A DNA stretch of 64,000 bases from Salirhabdus euzebyi (lineage in GTDB: Bacteria; Bacillota; Bacilli; Bacillales; Alkalibacillaceae): NCBI RefSeq assembly GCF_014207435.1, contig NZ_JACHGH010000005.1, positions 310,001-374,000 on the forward strand. Reading direction: 5' to 3'. Below, in pieces: positions 15,173 through 24,379 of this stretch; within the stretch, counting starts at the first letter, position 1; every line of letters starts with the position of its first letter. The notes under the pieces are model-generated. The model was not told the origin of the DNA. It was given only the letters and a program-made list of their open reading frames with translations, and searched no databases. A program made the position numbers and the translations under genes.

Positions 15173-15937
15173 CTATTTATAACAATAGGGTACAGACTTA
15201 TAATCTATCCAAAAATTAGGGTCATGAGTAATATAAAGTTTCCCTTTATTTCTTTTAGCAATATGCAGGAGCTTATTGAGAGATTCTACTGCATTAGGTA
15301 GGCTCCAAGTGTTACCAGGCGGAATGTTTTTTTCAATATTTTCTTTTGAGTAAACTGCATCACCAACTAAGACTGCACATTCATTAGGAAGATGGACAAT
15401 CAATGACTGATGGCCAGGAGTATGACCAAAAGATGTAGTAATATAGACCCCATCTACTACCTCGTAATCTCCCTCAATCAATTGATAATTTAATTCGTGA
15501 TCAAATTGATGTTTAATATAGATATTAGACACAAATGAGTCTGGATAATATGCAAAGCGATATTCTGATTTTTGCACAAGTATAGTTGATTTCTCAAAGA
15601 GTCTATTACCTCCAGTATGATCCCAATGAAAATGTGAATTAACAACGTATAGAATATCATCAGTCTTAACACCAACTTTTTCTAGTTGACTCCTTATATC
15701 ATTTTCCTTACCAAATGATTTAACAACCTTACTTTTCATTCCCCAAGTTTTCTCTGGTGTTTCTAAGCCATCTGGATCTAAACCCGTATCAAATAATATA
15801 TACCCATCATCTGTTTCAATTAATACTGATACCACAGGTATATCAATTGGTTCCCCCAGCCCTTGTTTATAGGTTATTAAACTCTTGTCTACTGTGAGTG
15901 TACCACATTCTAAGAAATACATACCTTTAACTGCCAT
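15173..15937 (-). CDS. MBL-fold hydrolase, N-acyl-homoserine-lactonase-like
   Basis: 254 residues, single metallo-beta-lactamase domain. The dinuclear zinc motif is 'NSHFHWDHTGGN' (H-x-H-x-D-H, about 103-114), with the further ligands in 'FGHTPGHQS' and 'VGDAVYS' and the late His in 'YITHDPNFW'. The layout, with 'DTGLDPDG' near residue 51 and a family-length insert, resembles AiiA-type lactonases. In this gene context, hydrolysis of a lactone or thioester intermediate of the imported compound is as likely as quorum quenching. It lies 18 bases downstream of the alpha/beta hydrolase, in the same transcript. Confidence 0.85.
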   Translation of the reverse strand: MAVKGMYFLECGTLTVDKSLITYKQGLGEPIDIPVVSVLIETDDGYILFDTGLDPDGLETPEKTWGMKSKVVKSFGKENDIRSQLEKVGVKTDDILYVVNSHFHWDHTGGNRLFEKSTILVQKSEYRFAYYPDSFVSNIYIKHQFDHELNYQLIEGDYEVVDGVYITTSFGHTPGHQSLIVHLPNECAVLVGDAVYSKENIEKNIPPGNTWSLPNAVESLNKLLHIAKRNKGKLYITHDPNFWIDYKSVPYCYK

Positions 15938-15955
15938 TAATACCCTCCTCTTAAA

Positions 15956-16747
15956 CTATAATTTAACCGGAATCTTTTCCAATACTCTTTTAAATGCTTG
16001 GTTAAATAGCTCTGGACTTTCTGTATGCGGAAAATGGCCTACATTTTTTAATAACTCAAAATGAAAGTTGCCACTAGACATCTCAACAGTTTTCTTACCA
16101 ATTTCAGATGGTATAGACCAATCATCTTCACCATGGATGGCGATTAATGGAACTTTTATTTCCTTCATCTTATCTCTTAAGTCTAGTGCTGCGTATGCAC
16201 GAATATCATTAAACGCAACTTCTGGAGAACATCGCCTAACGTCAAAAGCTATTTCTTCAACTCGGGCTATATCTGTTGTAGGAGAACAGATTGTCCTAAA
16301 GTTCACTTCAAACCAATCAGTAGGGTTGATAGACACAAGTTCAAAAACATCTTCACCGTAAGTTCCTGATGTATATGCAGCTCCATCAACTATTACTAAC
16401 ATAGATATTGATTCGGGCTTATGTAACGCCATATATAGTCCAATTCCTCCAGCCATTGAATGTCCCATAACAGAATAGTTTTTTATATTTAGTGTATCCA
16501 TAAATTTTTCAGTATAAAAAGCGTAGTCTTCCAAATTATCTATTGGACCTGATGGGGCTAACTGGCTTTTTCCATGACCAGGTAAGTCAATGGCAATAAC
16601 ATGAAATCCTAATTCAACCAAAAAAATTGTATTAAAACGCCAAGAGAGAGTATCTTGAGCAGCTCCATGTATTAATAACAGAGTTGGACCCTCATTAGAA
16701 AATTCTTCATAATATATTCTAGTATTATTAACTATTAGATACGGCAT
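15956..16747 (-). CDS. Alpha/beta hydrolase (enol-lactonase/esterase-like)
   Basis: About 263 residues. Motifs in order: oxyanion segment 'LLIHGAAQDTLSWRFN' (about 24-39), nucleophile elbow 'VMGHSMAGGIGLYM' (about 90-103), acid in 'IHGEDDWSIP' and His in 'VGHFPHTE'. The pattern is that of small cytosolic esterases and enol-lactonases (PcaD/MhpC relatives). A GTG at 16762 is in frame, but GAGGAGAG lies 5 bases before the ATG at 16747, which I take as the start. The gene overlaps the upstream SCP2-like gene by 20 bases. In the island it could open a ring product or cleave a conjugate before oxidation; the substrate is unknown. Confidence 0.87.
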   Translation of the reverse strand: MPYLIVNNTRIYYEEFSNEGPTLLLIHGAAQDTLSWRFNTIFLVELGFHVIAIDLPGHGKSQLAPSGPIDNLEDYAFYTEKFMDTLNIKNYSVMGHSMAGGIGLYMALHKPESISMLVIVDGAAYTSGTYGEDVFELVSINPTDWFEVNFRTICSPTTDIARVEEIAFDVRRCSPEVAFNDIRAYAALDLRDKMKEIKVPLIAIHGEDDWSIPSEIGKKTVEMSSGNFHFELLKNVGHFPHTESPELFNQAFKRVLEKIPVKL

Positions 16748-17120
16748 GCGAACTCTCCTCACTAGCTAGTTTTAAAGATTCACCTATTCTCCAAATGGTT
16801 TTCCATATACTTAACATAGCAACGGGATCACCATCAAATTTTAATATTTTATGCCTAAATGCACGATGCATTCCACCGTGTATTCCTCTAATTATCTTAT
16901 CCCAATCTTCCGCACTTCCACTTACAATAACTAAAGGTTTACTATTATCAAGACTTTTAACAAGCGAAATATTCCCTTTGGAAATATTGAAATAATTTTC
17001 ATGATTATCACACTTAAGTAATAAATTTAAACTGTAAAATTTTATGTTATTTTTAACAAAGACATCTTTGTTTAAATACTTTTCTACAGACTTTAATAAG
17101 TTAAGTGTTAACCCTGTCAA
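16728..17120 (-). CDS. SCP2-like sterol/lipid-carrier-fold small protein
   Basis: 130 residues, no signal peptide. The second half ('IVSGSAEDWDKIIRG' ... 'HKILKFDGDPVAMLSIWKTIW') follows the pattern of SCP2-type hydrophobic ligand carriers, where the tail segment is typically 'G.l.l.GD..all.l'. The first half contains a short beta-meander with 'YFNISKGNISLV'. The assignment rests on pattern only. It lies between the ABC ATPase LivF and the hydrolase, overlapping the latter by 20 bases, so it is translated with them. It might bind a hydrophobic substrate or CoA ester; function is inferred, not shown. Confidence 0.55.
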   Translation of the reverse strand: MTGLTLNLLKSVEKYLNKDVFVKNNIKFYSLNLLLKCDNHENYFNISKGNISLVKSLDNSKPLVIVSGSAEDWDKIIRGIHGGMHRAFRHKILKFDGDPVAMLSIWKTIWRIGESLKLASEESSHAVSNS

Positions 17121-17138
17121 ATGGATATCCCCCTTTTA

Positions 17139-17855
17139 TTAAAATCCTCCTAAATAGACTTCCTGTGTCTGAGGATTGTTTAAAACCTCTTTTCCTGTCC
17201 CACTCATAATCACTTTCCCAAGATCAAGTACATATGCATGATGTGATATATCTAAAGAAATAGAAACATTTTGTTCTACTAAAAAAATAGTTATTCCTTC
17301 TTTATTCAACATAAGTAAAGATTCAAAGATCTTTTCTACTAATATGGGTGCAATACCGAGTGACGGTTCATCAAGTAATAATAATTTAGGATTAGACATT
17401 AATCCTCGGCCTATTGCTAACATTTGTTGCTCACCACCACTTAATGTGCCAGCACGCTGGGAAGACCTTTCTTTTAAAACAGGAAATAAGTCAAAAACAA
17501 AATTAAATAATTCATCACTTTTAAGTTTGCGAAATTTATTGTCTTTCGCAGCCGTTCCTAATAGTAAATTTTCTTTCACTGAAAGTGCAGGAAATAAAAA
17601 TCTGCTTTCCGGAACATGAACCATTCCTTTTTTCACTAAAGAATCAGTTGAATGATTAGTTACTTTTTGATCATCAAAATAGATATCTCCCTTTTTTGCA
17701 GGTAAAATTCCCGAAATGGTTTTTAATAGTGTTGATTTTCCTGCACCGTTAAGTCCTACTAGAGATACAATTTCTCCTTCATTCACATTTAGAGAAACTT
17801 CATGGAGAACATCAATGCCATCATATCCAGCTGATACATTTTTCACCTTAAGCAT
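17139..17855 (-). CDS. livF: LIV-type ABC transporter ATP-binding protein (LivF family)
   Basis: 238 residues, a complete ABC ATPase of the LivF class. Walker A is 'GLNGAGKST' (about 34-42), the signature is 'LSGGEQQMLAIGR' (about 135-147), Walker B 'LLLLDEPSLG', and the H-loop region is replaced by 'FLVEQNVSISL', as is normal for LivF. It overlaps livG by 8 bases. It energises import of branched-chain amino acids or, in catabolic operons like this one, of carboxylated aromatic or aliphatic compounds. The gene symbol names the family, not a proven leucine substrate. Confidence 0.93.
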   Translation of the reverse strand: MLKVKNVSAGYDGIDVLHEVSLNVNEGEIVSLVGLNGAGKSTLLKTISGILPAKKGDIYFDDQKVTNHSTDSLVKKGMVHVPESRFLFPALSVKENLLLGTAAKDNKFRKLKSDELFNFVFDLFPVLKERSSQRAGTLSGGEQQMLAIGRGLMSNPKLLLLDEPSLGIAPILVEKIFESLLMLNKEGITIFLVEQNVSISLDISHHAYVLDLGKVIMSGTGKEVLNNPQTQEVYLGGF

Positions 17856-18615
17856 TAACCTTCCCTCCTCCTAAGTAAGCCTTAATCACTTTTTCGTTAT
17901 TTCTTATTTCTTCTGGAGTACCTTCAGCAATTTTTTGACCGAAATCTAGTACTACTATTTTTTGAACTAGTTCCATAATAAATTTCATATTATGTTCAAC
18001 AATTAATATTGACTTACCAGTTTTTTGTATTTCTCTCATTGTATCTACTAAAGTCCTAGTTTCACTATCGTTTAAACCAGCTGCTGGTTCATCCATTAGC
18101 AATAATTTTGCATCTGTTGCCAGTACCTTTCCAATTTCGACAAGTCTTTTTTGACCATAAGATATTTCGTTAGGATACTTATCAGCAACATGAGCTAAAT
18201 TTAGAAACTTTAGAATGTCATTTGCCTTCTCTTTCAATTCTTTTTCACTCTTTTTAACAGAAGGAAGAAATAATAAAGAGTTAAGGAAATTTTGGCCAGA
18301 ATGAACATGAGCTGCAGTCATAATATTTTCTAGTATAGTCATACCTTCAAAATTTCTAACTAGCTGGAAGGTTCTGGCTAAACCCTTTTGTAGAATTTTA
18401 TGTGCAGGTTGACCAATAATGTTACTATTATTTAATAATACTTCACCTTCATTTGGTTGATAAAAACCTGAAATACAATTAAACAATGTTGTCTTTCCCG
18501 CTCCATTTGGCCCTATTAGCGCAGTGATTTTCCCTTCTTCAACACTAAAACCAACTTGATTAACAGCTACTAATCCACCAAATCTTTTAGTTAAACCTTT
18601 AACTTCAAGAAGCAT
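17848..18615 (-). CDS. livG: LIV-type ABC transporter ATP-binding protein (LivG family)
   Basis: 255 residues. Walker A 'GPNGAGKTT' (about 33-41), the LivG-specific degenerate signature 'ISYGQKRLVEIGK' (about 152-164), Walker B 'LLLMDEPAAGLN', and 'IVEHNMKFIM' are all present. It pairs with LivF as the heterodimeric motor of the importer. It overlaps livM by 11 bases and livF by 8 bases, showing translational coupling through the whole transporter block. Confidence 0.94.
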   Translation of the reverse strand: MLLEVKGLTKRFGGLVAVNQVGFSVEEGKITALIGPNGAGKTTLFNCISGFYQPNEGEVLLNNSNIIGQPAHKILQKGLARTFQLVRNFEGMTILENIMTAAHVHSGQNFLNSLLFLPSVKKSEKELKEKANDILKFLNLAHVADKYPNEISYGQKRLVEIGKVLATDAKLLLMDEPAAGLNDSETRTLVDTMREIQKTGKSILIVEHNMKFIMELVQKIVVLDFGQKIAEGTPEEIRNNEKVIKAYLGGGKVNA

Positions 18616-19603
18616 TTTGTACGTCTACCTCACTTTCTTTCCCTGAATATTTCTTCCTGTGAAATAAAAATTTAGATACCTTCTTAAAAATACCCGCCAA
18701 TCCACCTGGGAAGAATAAGAGAATTACTAATACAATAGAACCATAAATAAACATACTTGCATCTTGAAAGTCATACAAAAACTCTGGCAATACAATAATA
18801 AAGATTGCTCCTAAAATTGCCCCAAGGTTACTACCCATTCCACCAACTACTACCATCATTAATAATTGAATAGACACACCTGCACTAAATACTTCAGGAG
18901 TTATTACCATAGATAGATGGGCGTACCATATTCCTGCTACTGCAGCAAGCATAGCACTAAAAACAAAAGCATTTACTTTATACTTTTTCACAGGAATACC
19001 CAAGGATTCTGCACCATCCTCATCGTCTCTAAGTGCCTGGTGAGATCTACCGATTGATGACTTTGATATATTCATTAGCATCCATATTGCAATAATAGTT
19101 GATCCAATAATAAAATAATAAAGATTTTGTGCTATCCATGGTCCTAATAGAGAAACAGTTAATACCGTAATTCCGTCATGCCCTCCAGTTACTGGTATCC
19201 ATTGTCCTAAAATAGTCTCAACTATAAGTACAAAAGCAAGTGTAGCCATAGCTAAATAGTGGCCTTTTAACTTCAGTATTGGAAAACTTACCAAGTATGC
19301 TATTAATCCAGTAAGTACTATAGCAACTATCCAAGCGATATAAAAAGGAACAGCAAATTTAGTTTCTAAAATTGCTGAAGTATAAGCTCCTAATGCATAA
19401 AATGCGGAATGTCCGATTGATATTTGACCGGTATAGCCAAACAAAAAATTTAAACCCAACCCTAATAATGAGAAAATAGCTATCATTTCTATTACTCTAA
19501 TTAAATATGGACTATTCACAAAGGTGGGTAGGAAAAAAAACAATAAGGCTAAAATAAGCAGTAAATATTTAGAATTAAAATTAAACCTACTAAAGTTTTT
19601 CAA
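18605..19603 (-). CDS. livM: LIV-type ABC transporter permease (LivM family)
   Basis: 332 residues with about 9-10 membrane segments and a short cytosolic C-terminal tail. Diagnostic LivM stretches are 'GLGLNFLFGYTGQISIGHSAFYALGAY' (here about 47-73, split in reading) and the EAA-type loop 'LRDDEDGAESLGIPVKKYK' (about 190-208). It lies 15 bases downstream of livH. It forms the membrane channel together with LivH. Confidence 0.94.
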   Translation of the reverse strand: MKNFSRFNFNSKYLLLILALLFFFLPTFVNSPYLIRVIEMIAIFSLLGLGLNFLFGYTGQISIGHSAFYALGAYTSAILETKFAVPFYIAWIVAIVLTGLIAYLVSFPILKLKGHYLAMATLAFVLIVETILGQWIPVTGGHDGITVLTVSLLGPWIAQNLYYFIIGSTIIAIWMLMNISKSSIGRSHQALRDDEDGAESLGIPVKKYKVNAFVFSAMLAAVAGIWYAHLSMVITPEVFSAGVSIQLLMMVVVGGMGSNLGAILGAIFIIVLPEFLYDFQDASMFIYGSIVLVILLFFPGGLAGIFKKVSKFLFHRKKYSGKESEVDVQNAS

Positions 19604-19618
19604 ATTTGCCCACCTCTC

Positions 19619-20485
19619 TTATGAATGTTCAGGAAATAACCCTGTTGGTTTAACGACTAACATAAATAACATAATTGTAAAAGTTATAGCTTCAGCATAG
19701 GATGGAATATAAAAACTGAAAAAGCTTTCAGAAATCCCAATAATTATTCCTCCTATCATTCCTGCATAAATATTACCCATTCCTCCTAGAATTGCAGCAG
19801 CAAAACCTTTAACGGCTATGGATAACCCTAGGTAGGGGGAAGCTCCAACAACTGGCGCTATTAACAACCCACCAATACCACTAACGACAGCACTTAAAGT
19901 AAAACCGATAGCTAACATTCTTGAAATTTTTATACCACTGACCTGGGCTCCCTCTGTACTGATACTGACAGCTCGTAATGACAGTCCAGTCATTGTTCGA
20001 TTGAAGAAATACCAAATTGATATGACCAAAGACCAGGATATTATAATAATTAGAAGGTTTTGTGGGAGAATCGTAATATTGCCCAAACTAATTGGATTGT
20101 TAGGAATTATTGGTGGGACGCCATATTGTTGTTTTCCCAGCCACAAACCCATGCCTTCAGATAACACTATCCCAAGAGCAATTGTTCCGATTATGATACT
20201 AAACATTGAGGCACCTTGTTTTTGTAATGGTTTTACAAGGACATGTTGAAAGATAAAGGCTATAACTATCATAGAGCCAATAACAATAAAAAAAGTGGAT
20301 AAATAGGAAAATGAATGAAAACTTAATCCAAAGAAAGTCATCATTGCCCCTACCATTACCATCTCACCCTGAGCAAAGTTAACAATCTGTGTGGAATTAT
20401 AAATAATTAAAAATGCTAGAGCAATAAGTCCGTATATACTTCCTGTTGATATACCAGCAATTAATAACTGCCCATAAACGTCCAT
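19619..20485 (-). CDS. livH: LIV-type ABC transporter permease (LivH family)
   Basis: 288 residues, eight or so membrane segments. 'GLIALAFLIIYNSTQIVNFAQGE' (N-terminal part, about 20-42) and 'RAVSISTEGAQVSGIK' (about 177-192) are the family signatures; 'GGMGNIYAGMIGG' lies near the C-terminus. It follows the substrate-binding protein gene after a 28-base hairpin, a usual arrangement that gives more binding protein than permease. Confidence 0.94.
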   Translation of the reverse strand: MDVYGQLLIAGISTGSIYGLIALAFLIIYNSTQIVNFAQGEMVMVGAMMTFFGLSFHSFSYLSTFFIVIGSMIVIAFIFQHVLVKPLQKQGASMFSIIIGTIALGIVLSEGMGLWLGKQQYGVPPIIPNNPISLGNITILPQNLLIIIISWSLVISIWYFFNRTMTGLSLRAVSISTEGAQVSGIKISRMLAIGFTLSAVVSGIGGLLIAPVVGASPYLGLSIAVKGFAAAILGGMGNIYAGMIGGIIIGISESFFSFYIPSYAEAITFTIMLFMLVVKPTGLFPEHS

Positions 20486-20512
20486 AATAAGCTCCTCTCA
20501 CTAGAAGGTTAA

Positions 20513-20538
20513 AGAGGGGAAGTTTGACTTCCCCTTCT
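20513..20538 (-). terminator. Intercistronic hairpin between the binding protein and livH
   Basis: Minus strand AGAAGGGGAAG, 5-base loop, CTTCCCCTCTTT. No long U-run, so partial termination or 3'-end protection of the upstream message is more likely than full termination. Confidence 0.65.
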
Positions 20539-20552
20539 ATTTTAAATTTAAA

Positions 20553-21746
20553 TTATTCCCAACCGGATTCAACTTCATCTGTGTAGAACTCGAAGGCTCC
20601 ATTTTTTACTTGATTAAAAATAATGTAGTTTTCGTTTACTGCGTTATGTTTATCATCCGTAAAGGAAGCTGTATGATCCATCCCACCTGTGACTGTAGGT
20701 ATATCTTTTAGACTTTCTAAGGCTTCTATTAAAGCATCTCCACCTTCTCCATCAGACTTTTTAAGAGCAGCAGCTAGTAGATACATAGAATCGTAACCTA
20801 GTGAAGAATAAACATGAGTTGGATCATCATTATATTTCTCGTCATACTTCTCTATAAATTCTTTTGCTTCCGGTTTATTTGGATTTATTACTGTCGGTAG
20901 AATCATCCCATCTGCTGCGTCTCCTGCTAAATCAACAAACGCTTTCATATTTAGTCCTCGACCACCTACAACAGGTACTTTCCAATCAATTTGTTTAAGT
21001 GTTTTCATAAACAATGCTCCCTCGGGTCCAAGGCTAAACACATATACAGCATCTACATTTGCTTCACGAAGTTTAAGTGTTTGAGCAGTAAGATCTTTAG
21101 CTCCGACAGGGTGATCAACCGCAATTTCAACATTAAGTCCTTTTTCTTCTAAAATTTTCTTAATACTTTCTGTTCCTGATTGGCCATATGCTGTGTTATC
21201 AGCAATTACTCCAATATTCTGATGACCTTCTCCAATTAAAAATTCTGCTAGAGCTCTAATATCATAAGAGTTATCCTCAGTCATCCGGAAAGTAGTGGGA
21301 AACGTTGCACTATTTGGATCAATTAGTGTATCGTTCATTGCAATTGTTATTAATTCGGGAACGCCATATTGTGCTATTACTTCACTATTAGCTTTAACAG
21401 TACCTGAGTTAGGCCCACCTAAAATAGCAACAACCTCATCTTCATTAATTAATTTTTGAGCTTGTGTTGCTGAAGTTGCTGGATCTGCTTTATCGTCAGC
21501 TGCTATAAGTTCTATCTGTCTTCCATTTATTCCTCCATCAGCATTAATTTCATCAACTGCGAGTTGAATACCATTTTTACCAGGTACACCCATGGTCGAA
21601 GAACCCCCAGAAAGTGCTCCTATATACCCCACCTTGATAGGATCATCTGCACCAGAAGATCCCTGGGTACTTGAACTGTTACACCCCACAAGTAGTAATC
21701 CAAATGACAACACTAAAATTAATGAAAAGATTTTTAACTTTCTCAT
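20553..21746 (-). CDS. LIV-type ABC transporter substrate-binding lipoprotein
   Basis: 397 residues, type I periplasmic-binding fold (peripla_BP_6). The signal peptide ends in lipobox 'LLVGC' (Cys22), followed by a Ser-rich linker. The ligand-domain start 'IKVGYIGALSGGSSTMGVPG' and 'ELIAADDKADPATSATQAQKL' are typical. These proteins bind branched amino acids, short amides, or aromatic and aliphatic carboxylates. A ribosome site AGGAGG precedes the ATG closely. It lies between a beta-hydroxyacid dehydrogenase and the permeases, which ties the importer to the catabolic enzymes. Confidence 0.93.
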   Translation of the reverse strand: MRKLKIFSLILVLSFGLLLVGCNSSSTQGSSGADDPIKVGYIGALSGGSSTMGVPGKNGIQLAVDEINADGGINGRQIELIAADDKADPATSATQAQKLINEDEVVAILGGPNSGTVKANSEVIAQYGVPELITIAMNDTLIDPNSATFPTTFRMTEDNSYDIRALAEFLIGEGHQNIGVIADNTAYGQSGTESIKKILEEKGLNVEIAVDHPVGAKDLTAQTLKLREANVDAVYVFSLGPEGALFMKTLKQIDWKVPVVGGRGLNMKAFVDLAGDAADGMILPTVINPNKPEAKEFIEKYDEKYNDDPTHVYSSLGYDSMYLLAAALKKSDGEGGDALIEALESLKDIPTVTGGMDHTASFTDDKHNAVNENYIIFNQVKNGAFEFYTDEVESGWE

Positions 21747-21794
21747 AAATAAATCCTCCTTTTTTCATCGATTTTATAATAAATGTTTTGTAAA

Positions 21795-22679
21795 TTAGTT
21801 CACTAACCTACCCCATTTTTCATAGAGTTTTAAGACTGCAACAATATCTTCTTGCCCAAATCCTTCTGATTTTGCGATACGATAGATTTGTTGAACTAAG
21901 CTGGCAATTGGTGAGGGGACATCTAAACTTTTTGATAAATCTAATCCAAGAGAAACATCTTTTTCACCTAATTCGACTGAAAATCTACCCTCAAAATCTC
22001 GTTGCAACGCATTAGGAAAGCGCTTACTAAAATGGTGAGAACGACCCCCACTTTGGTTTAAAACATTAAAAAGTAGCTCTGGATCAATTCCAAACTTTAA
22101 TCCAATTGAAAAGGCTTCAGCTGCTACAGCAACATTTCCCATAGTCATTAAATTATTTACTACCTTAACCGCTTTAGCATCTCCAGGCTTTCCAACGTAA
22201 TGCACTTGTTCACCAAAACAGCTGATAAGTGGTTGTAATCTATTAATAACCTCCTTATTTCCACCTGCCATTAAAACTAATTTACCGTTTTTGGCTTCTT
22301 CCGGGCTTCCACTCACAGGAAGATCAATTAAGAAAGATTCTTTATTAGAAACTTGGGTATCTAAATCTTTTATATAACCAGGATCTATTGTGCTCATTTC
22401 AATAAATATAGTGCCATGCTCTACTTTGTTTAAAATTGTTTCATATACTTCTCTAACAATATCTGTATTAGGTAGACTTGTTAAAATTATATTAGACTTA
22501 GCTGCAATATCTATTAGATCATTTGCTACTTCTGCCCCCATTTCCTTTAATAGGATTGTAACTTTAGGATTAACATCATATACAATTACGTTAAAACCTT
22601 TACTTACAATGGATTCTGCAACTTTCCCACCCATATTTCCTAAACCAACTACCCCAACTTTCCATTCATTAGCTTCCAT
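21795..22679 (-). CDS. NAD(P)-dependent beta-hydroxyacid dehydrogenase (3-hydroxyisobutyrate dehydrogenase family), copy 1
   Basis: 294 residues. Rossmann motif 'VGVVGLGNMGGKVAESI' (about 8-24), substrate-binding 'DLPVSGSPEEAKNGKLVLMAGG' split as usual around residue 120, and catalytic Lys in 'DAKAVKVVNNLMTMG' (about 163-177). This copy keeps the canonical family motif (DxPVSGS) better than copy 2, where it reads 'DAAILGG'. It is preceded by the aldehyde dehydrogenase gene with 75 bases between, and followed by the binding-protein gene after 48 bases. A hydroxyacid-to-semialdehyde step feeding the aldehyde dehydrogenase is the simplest reading. Confidence 0.9.
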   Translation of the reverse strand: MEANEWKVGVVGLGNMGGKVAESIVSKGFNVIVYDVNPKVTILLKEMGAEVANDLIDIAAKSNIILTSLPNTDIVREVYETILNKVEHGTIFIEMSTIDPGYIKDLDTQVSNKESFLIDLPVSGSPEEAKNGKLVLMAGGNKEVINRLQPLISCFGEQVHYVGKPGDAKAVKVVNNLMTMGNVAVAAEAFSIGLKFGIDPELLFNVLNQSGGRSHHFSKRFPNALQRDFEGRFSVELGEKDVSLGLDLSKSLDVPSPIASLVQQIYRIAKSEGFGQEDIVAVLKLYEKWGRLVN

Positions 22680-22754
22680 ATTCTCACGCCCCCTTTCCTG
22701 AAATTATTTTCCTGCATTAACATGATTACAATAGTGTTAAATAAACCAAAAAAG

Positions 22755-24230
22755 TTAAACTTTGATAGAAAATGGATCCCTTTCTTCTTCACTAAGATCA
22801 ATCATTACATTTTTAATTTGGGTGTATTCAAGAAGGGCGTGTAAACCTCGTTCTTTCCCATATCCACTATTTTTCACTCCACCAAAAGGTGCTTGTGCTG
22901 CACTTGTTCGATAAGTATTAATCCAAACTGTACCCGCGTTAAGTTTTTTTGCCATTTTATGGGCTCTTGAAATATTGCGAGTCCAAACTCCTGAAGCCAG
23001 GCCATATTCAGAAGAATTTGCTATATGTATAGCTTCATCCTCGTCTTCAAATGGTATGACACTCAGTACAGGACCAAATATTTCTTCTTGAGCAATTTTC
23101 ATATTGTTGTTAACATTTGCAGCCACTGTTGGTAAAATGAAGAATCCGTCTGAAAGGCCCTCCTTTTCAGCTTTTTTACCGCCTACAATAATTTGTGCAC
23201 CCTCGTCATTACCTTTACCAATCATAGATAGTATTCTTTCAAACTGAACCAAATTGGCAACTGGTCCCATTTGAGTATCAGGATTAAGCGGATCCCCTAA
23301 AACAATTTCACTAGCACGTTTTGCTAGGTTGGTTACTACTTCATCATAAACTTTGTTTTGTACCAACAACCTTGAACCTGCAATACAAGTTTGACCTGAC
23401 GCTCCAAAAATACCAGCAATAGCACCAGTTACGGCATTTTTCATGTGGGCATCTTCAAAGATTATATTTGGTGATTTACCTCCAAGTTCAAGGGTGCAAG
23501 GTATTAGATTTTTACTTGCATTTTCTGCAATTATTTTTCCAGTTGATGGACCTCCAGTGAAGCTTATCTTATTTACACTTTGACTTTGAGTAAGCAGTGC
23601 ACCAACTTTTCCATCACCTGTAACAATATTTACTATCCCCTTTGGAAAACCTGCTTCTTCTATTAATTTTCCAAGTTCAAGAGTAGTAACGGAGGTGTGT
23701 TCAGATGGTTTAATCACAACTGTATTACCTGCAGCAAGTGCTGGTGCAAGTTTGTTTGTTAGAGTTTGAATAGGTGAATTCCATGCAGAAATTAATACTG
23801 TAACTCCAAGAGGTTCTCTTAAGGTGTAGTCAAACAAGTTGAGGTTGTCTAAAGGAATAGTTTCACCTTGTAGTTTATCTGCAAAACCAGCAAAAAAACG
23901 AAAATTCCTTGCTGCAAAATGCATTTGATTTTTAGTTTCCCTTATCACCTTGCCATTGTCGGTTGACTCTAGTATTGCAAGTCTTTCGGCATTTTTATCA
24001 ATAAGATCAGCTAGTTTAAATAATAAATTAGCACGAGTGTATCCATTAGTTTGGCTCCAAGTTATTTCAAAAGCCTTTCTAGCAGCTCCAATAGCTTCCT
24101 CGATGTCTACAGAAGTTGCTTGGGGAATTTCAGCCCACGGTTTTTGGTTGAATGGATTTATTGAGTAAAAAGTTTCCTCACTTGAACTGTTTATCCAGCT
24201 CCCATTCACTAGCATTTGGTAGCGCTTCAA
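22755..24230 (-). CDS. Aldehyde dehydrogenase
   Basis: About 491 residues, NAD(P)+-dependent aldehyde dehydrogenase superfamily. The general base Glu is in 'CTLELGGKSPN' (about 247-257), the catalytic Cys in 'FGASGQTCIAGSRL' (about 279-292), and the cofactor loop is 'FTGGPSTGK'. The annotated ATG at 24251 is in frame, but GGAGGGG lies just before a TTG at 24230 (reading M-K-R-Y-Q-M), which I prefer as start. It would oxidise an aldehyde produced in this island, perhaps a semialdehyde from the adjacent hydroxyacid dehydrogenase. Substrate class cannot be read from the motifs alone. Confidence 0.92.
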   Translation of the reverse strand: MKRYQMLVNGSWINSSSEETFYSINPFNQKPWAEIPQATSVDIEEAIGAARKAFEITWSQTNGYTRANLLFKLADLIDKNAERLAILESTDNGKVIRETKNQMHFAARNFRFFAGFADKLQGETIPLDNLNLFDYTLREPLGVTVLISAWNSPIQTLTNKLAPALAAGNTVVIKPSEHTSVTTLELGKLIEEAGFPKGIVNIVTGDGKVGALLTQSQSVNKISFTGGPSTGKIIAENASKNLIPCTLELGGKSPNIIFEDAHMKNAVTGAIAGIFGASGQTCIAGSRLLVQNKVYDEVVTNLAKRASEIVLGDPLNPDTQMGPVANLVQFERILSMIGKGNDEGAQIIVGGKKAEKEGLSDGFFILPTVAANVNNNMKIAQEEIFGPVLSVIPFEDEDEAIHIANSSEYGLASGVWTRNISRAHKMAKKLNAGTVWINTYRTSAAQAPFGGVKNSGYGKERGLHALLEYTQIKNVMIDLSEEERDPFSIKV

Positions 24231-24379
24231 AAACACCCCTCCAATTAGCATTTATTTTTAATTATCTGTATATTTAGACATTTTATATTAATCTAGATAT
24301 AAATAACAATAGCTTTTTTTTATTTGATACCATTAATATTTTTTATATAGACTTAATCTTCATTTAATATTTAATTATT

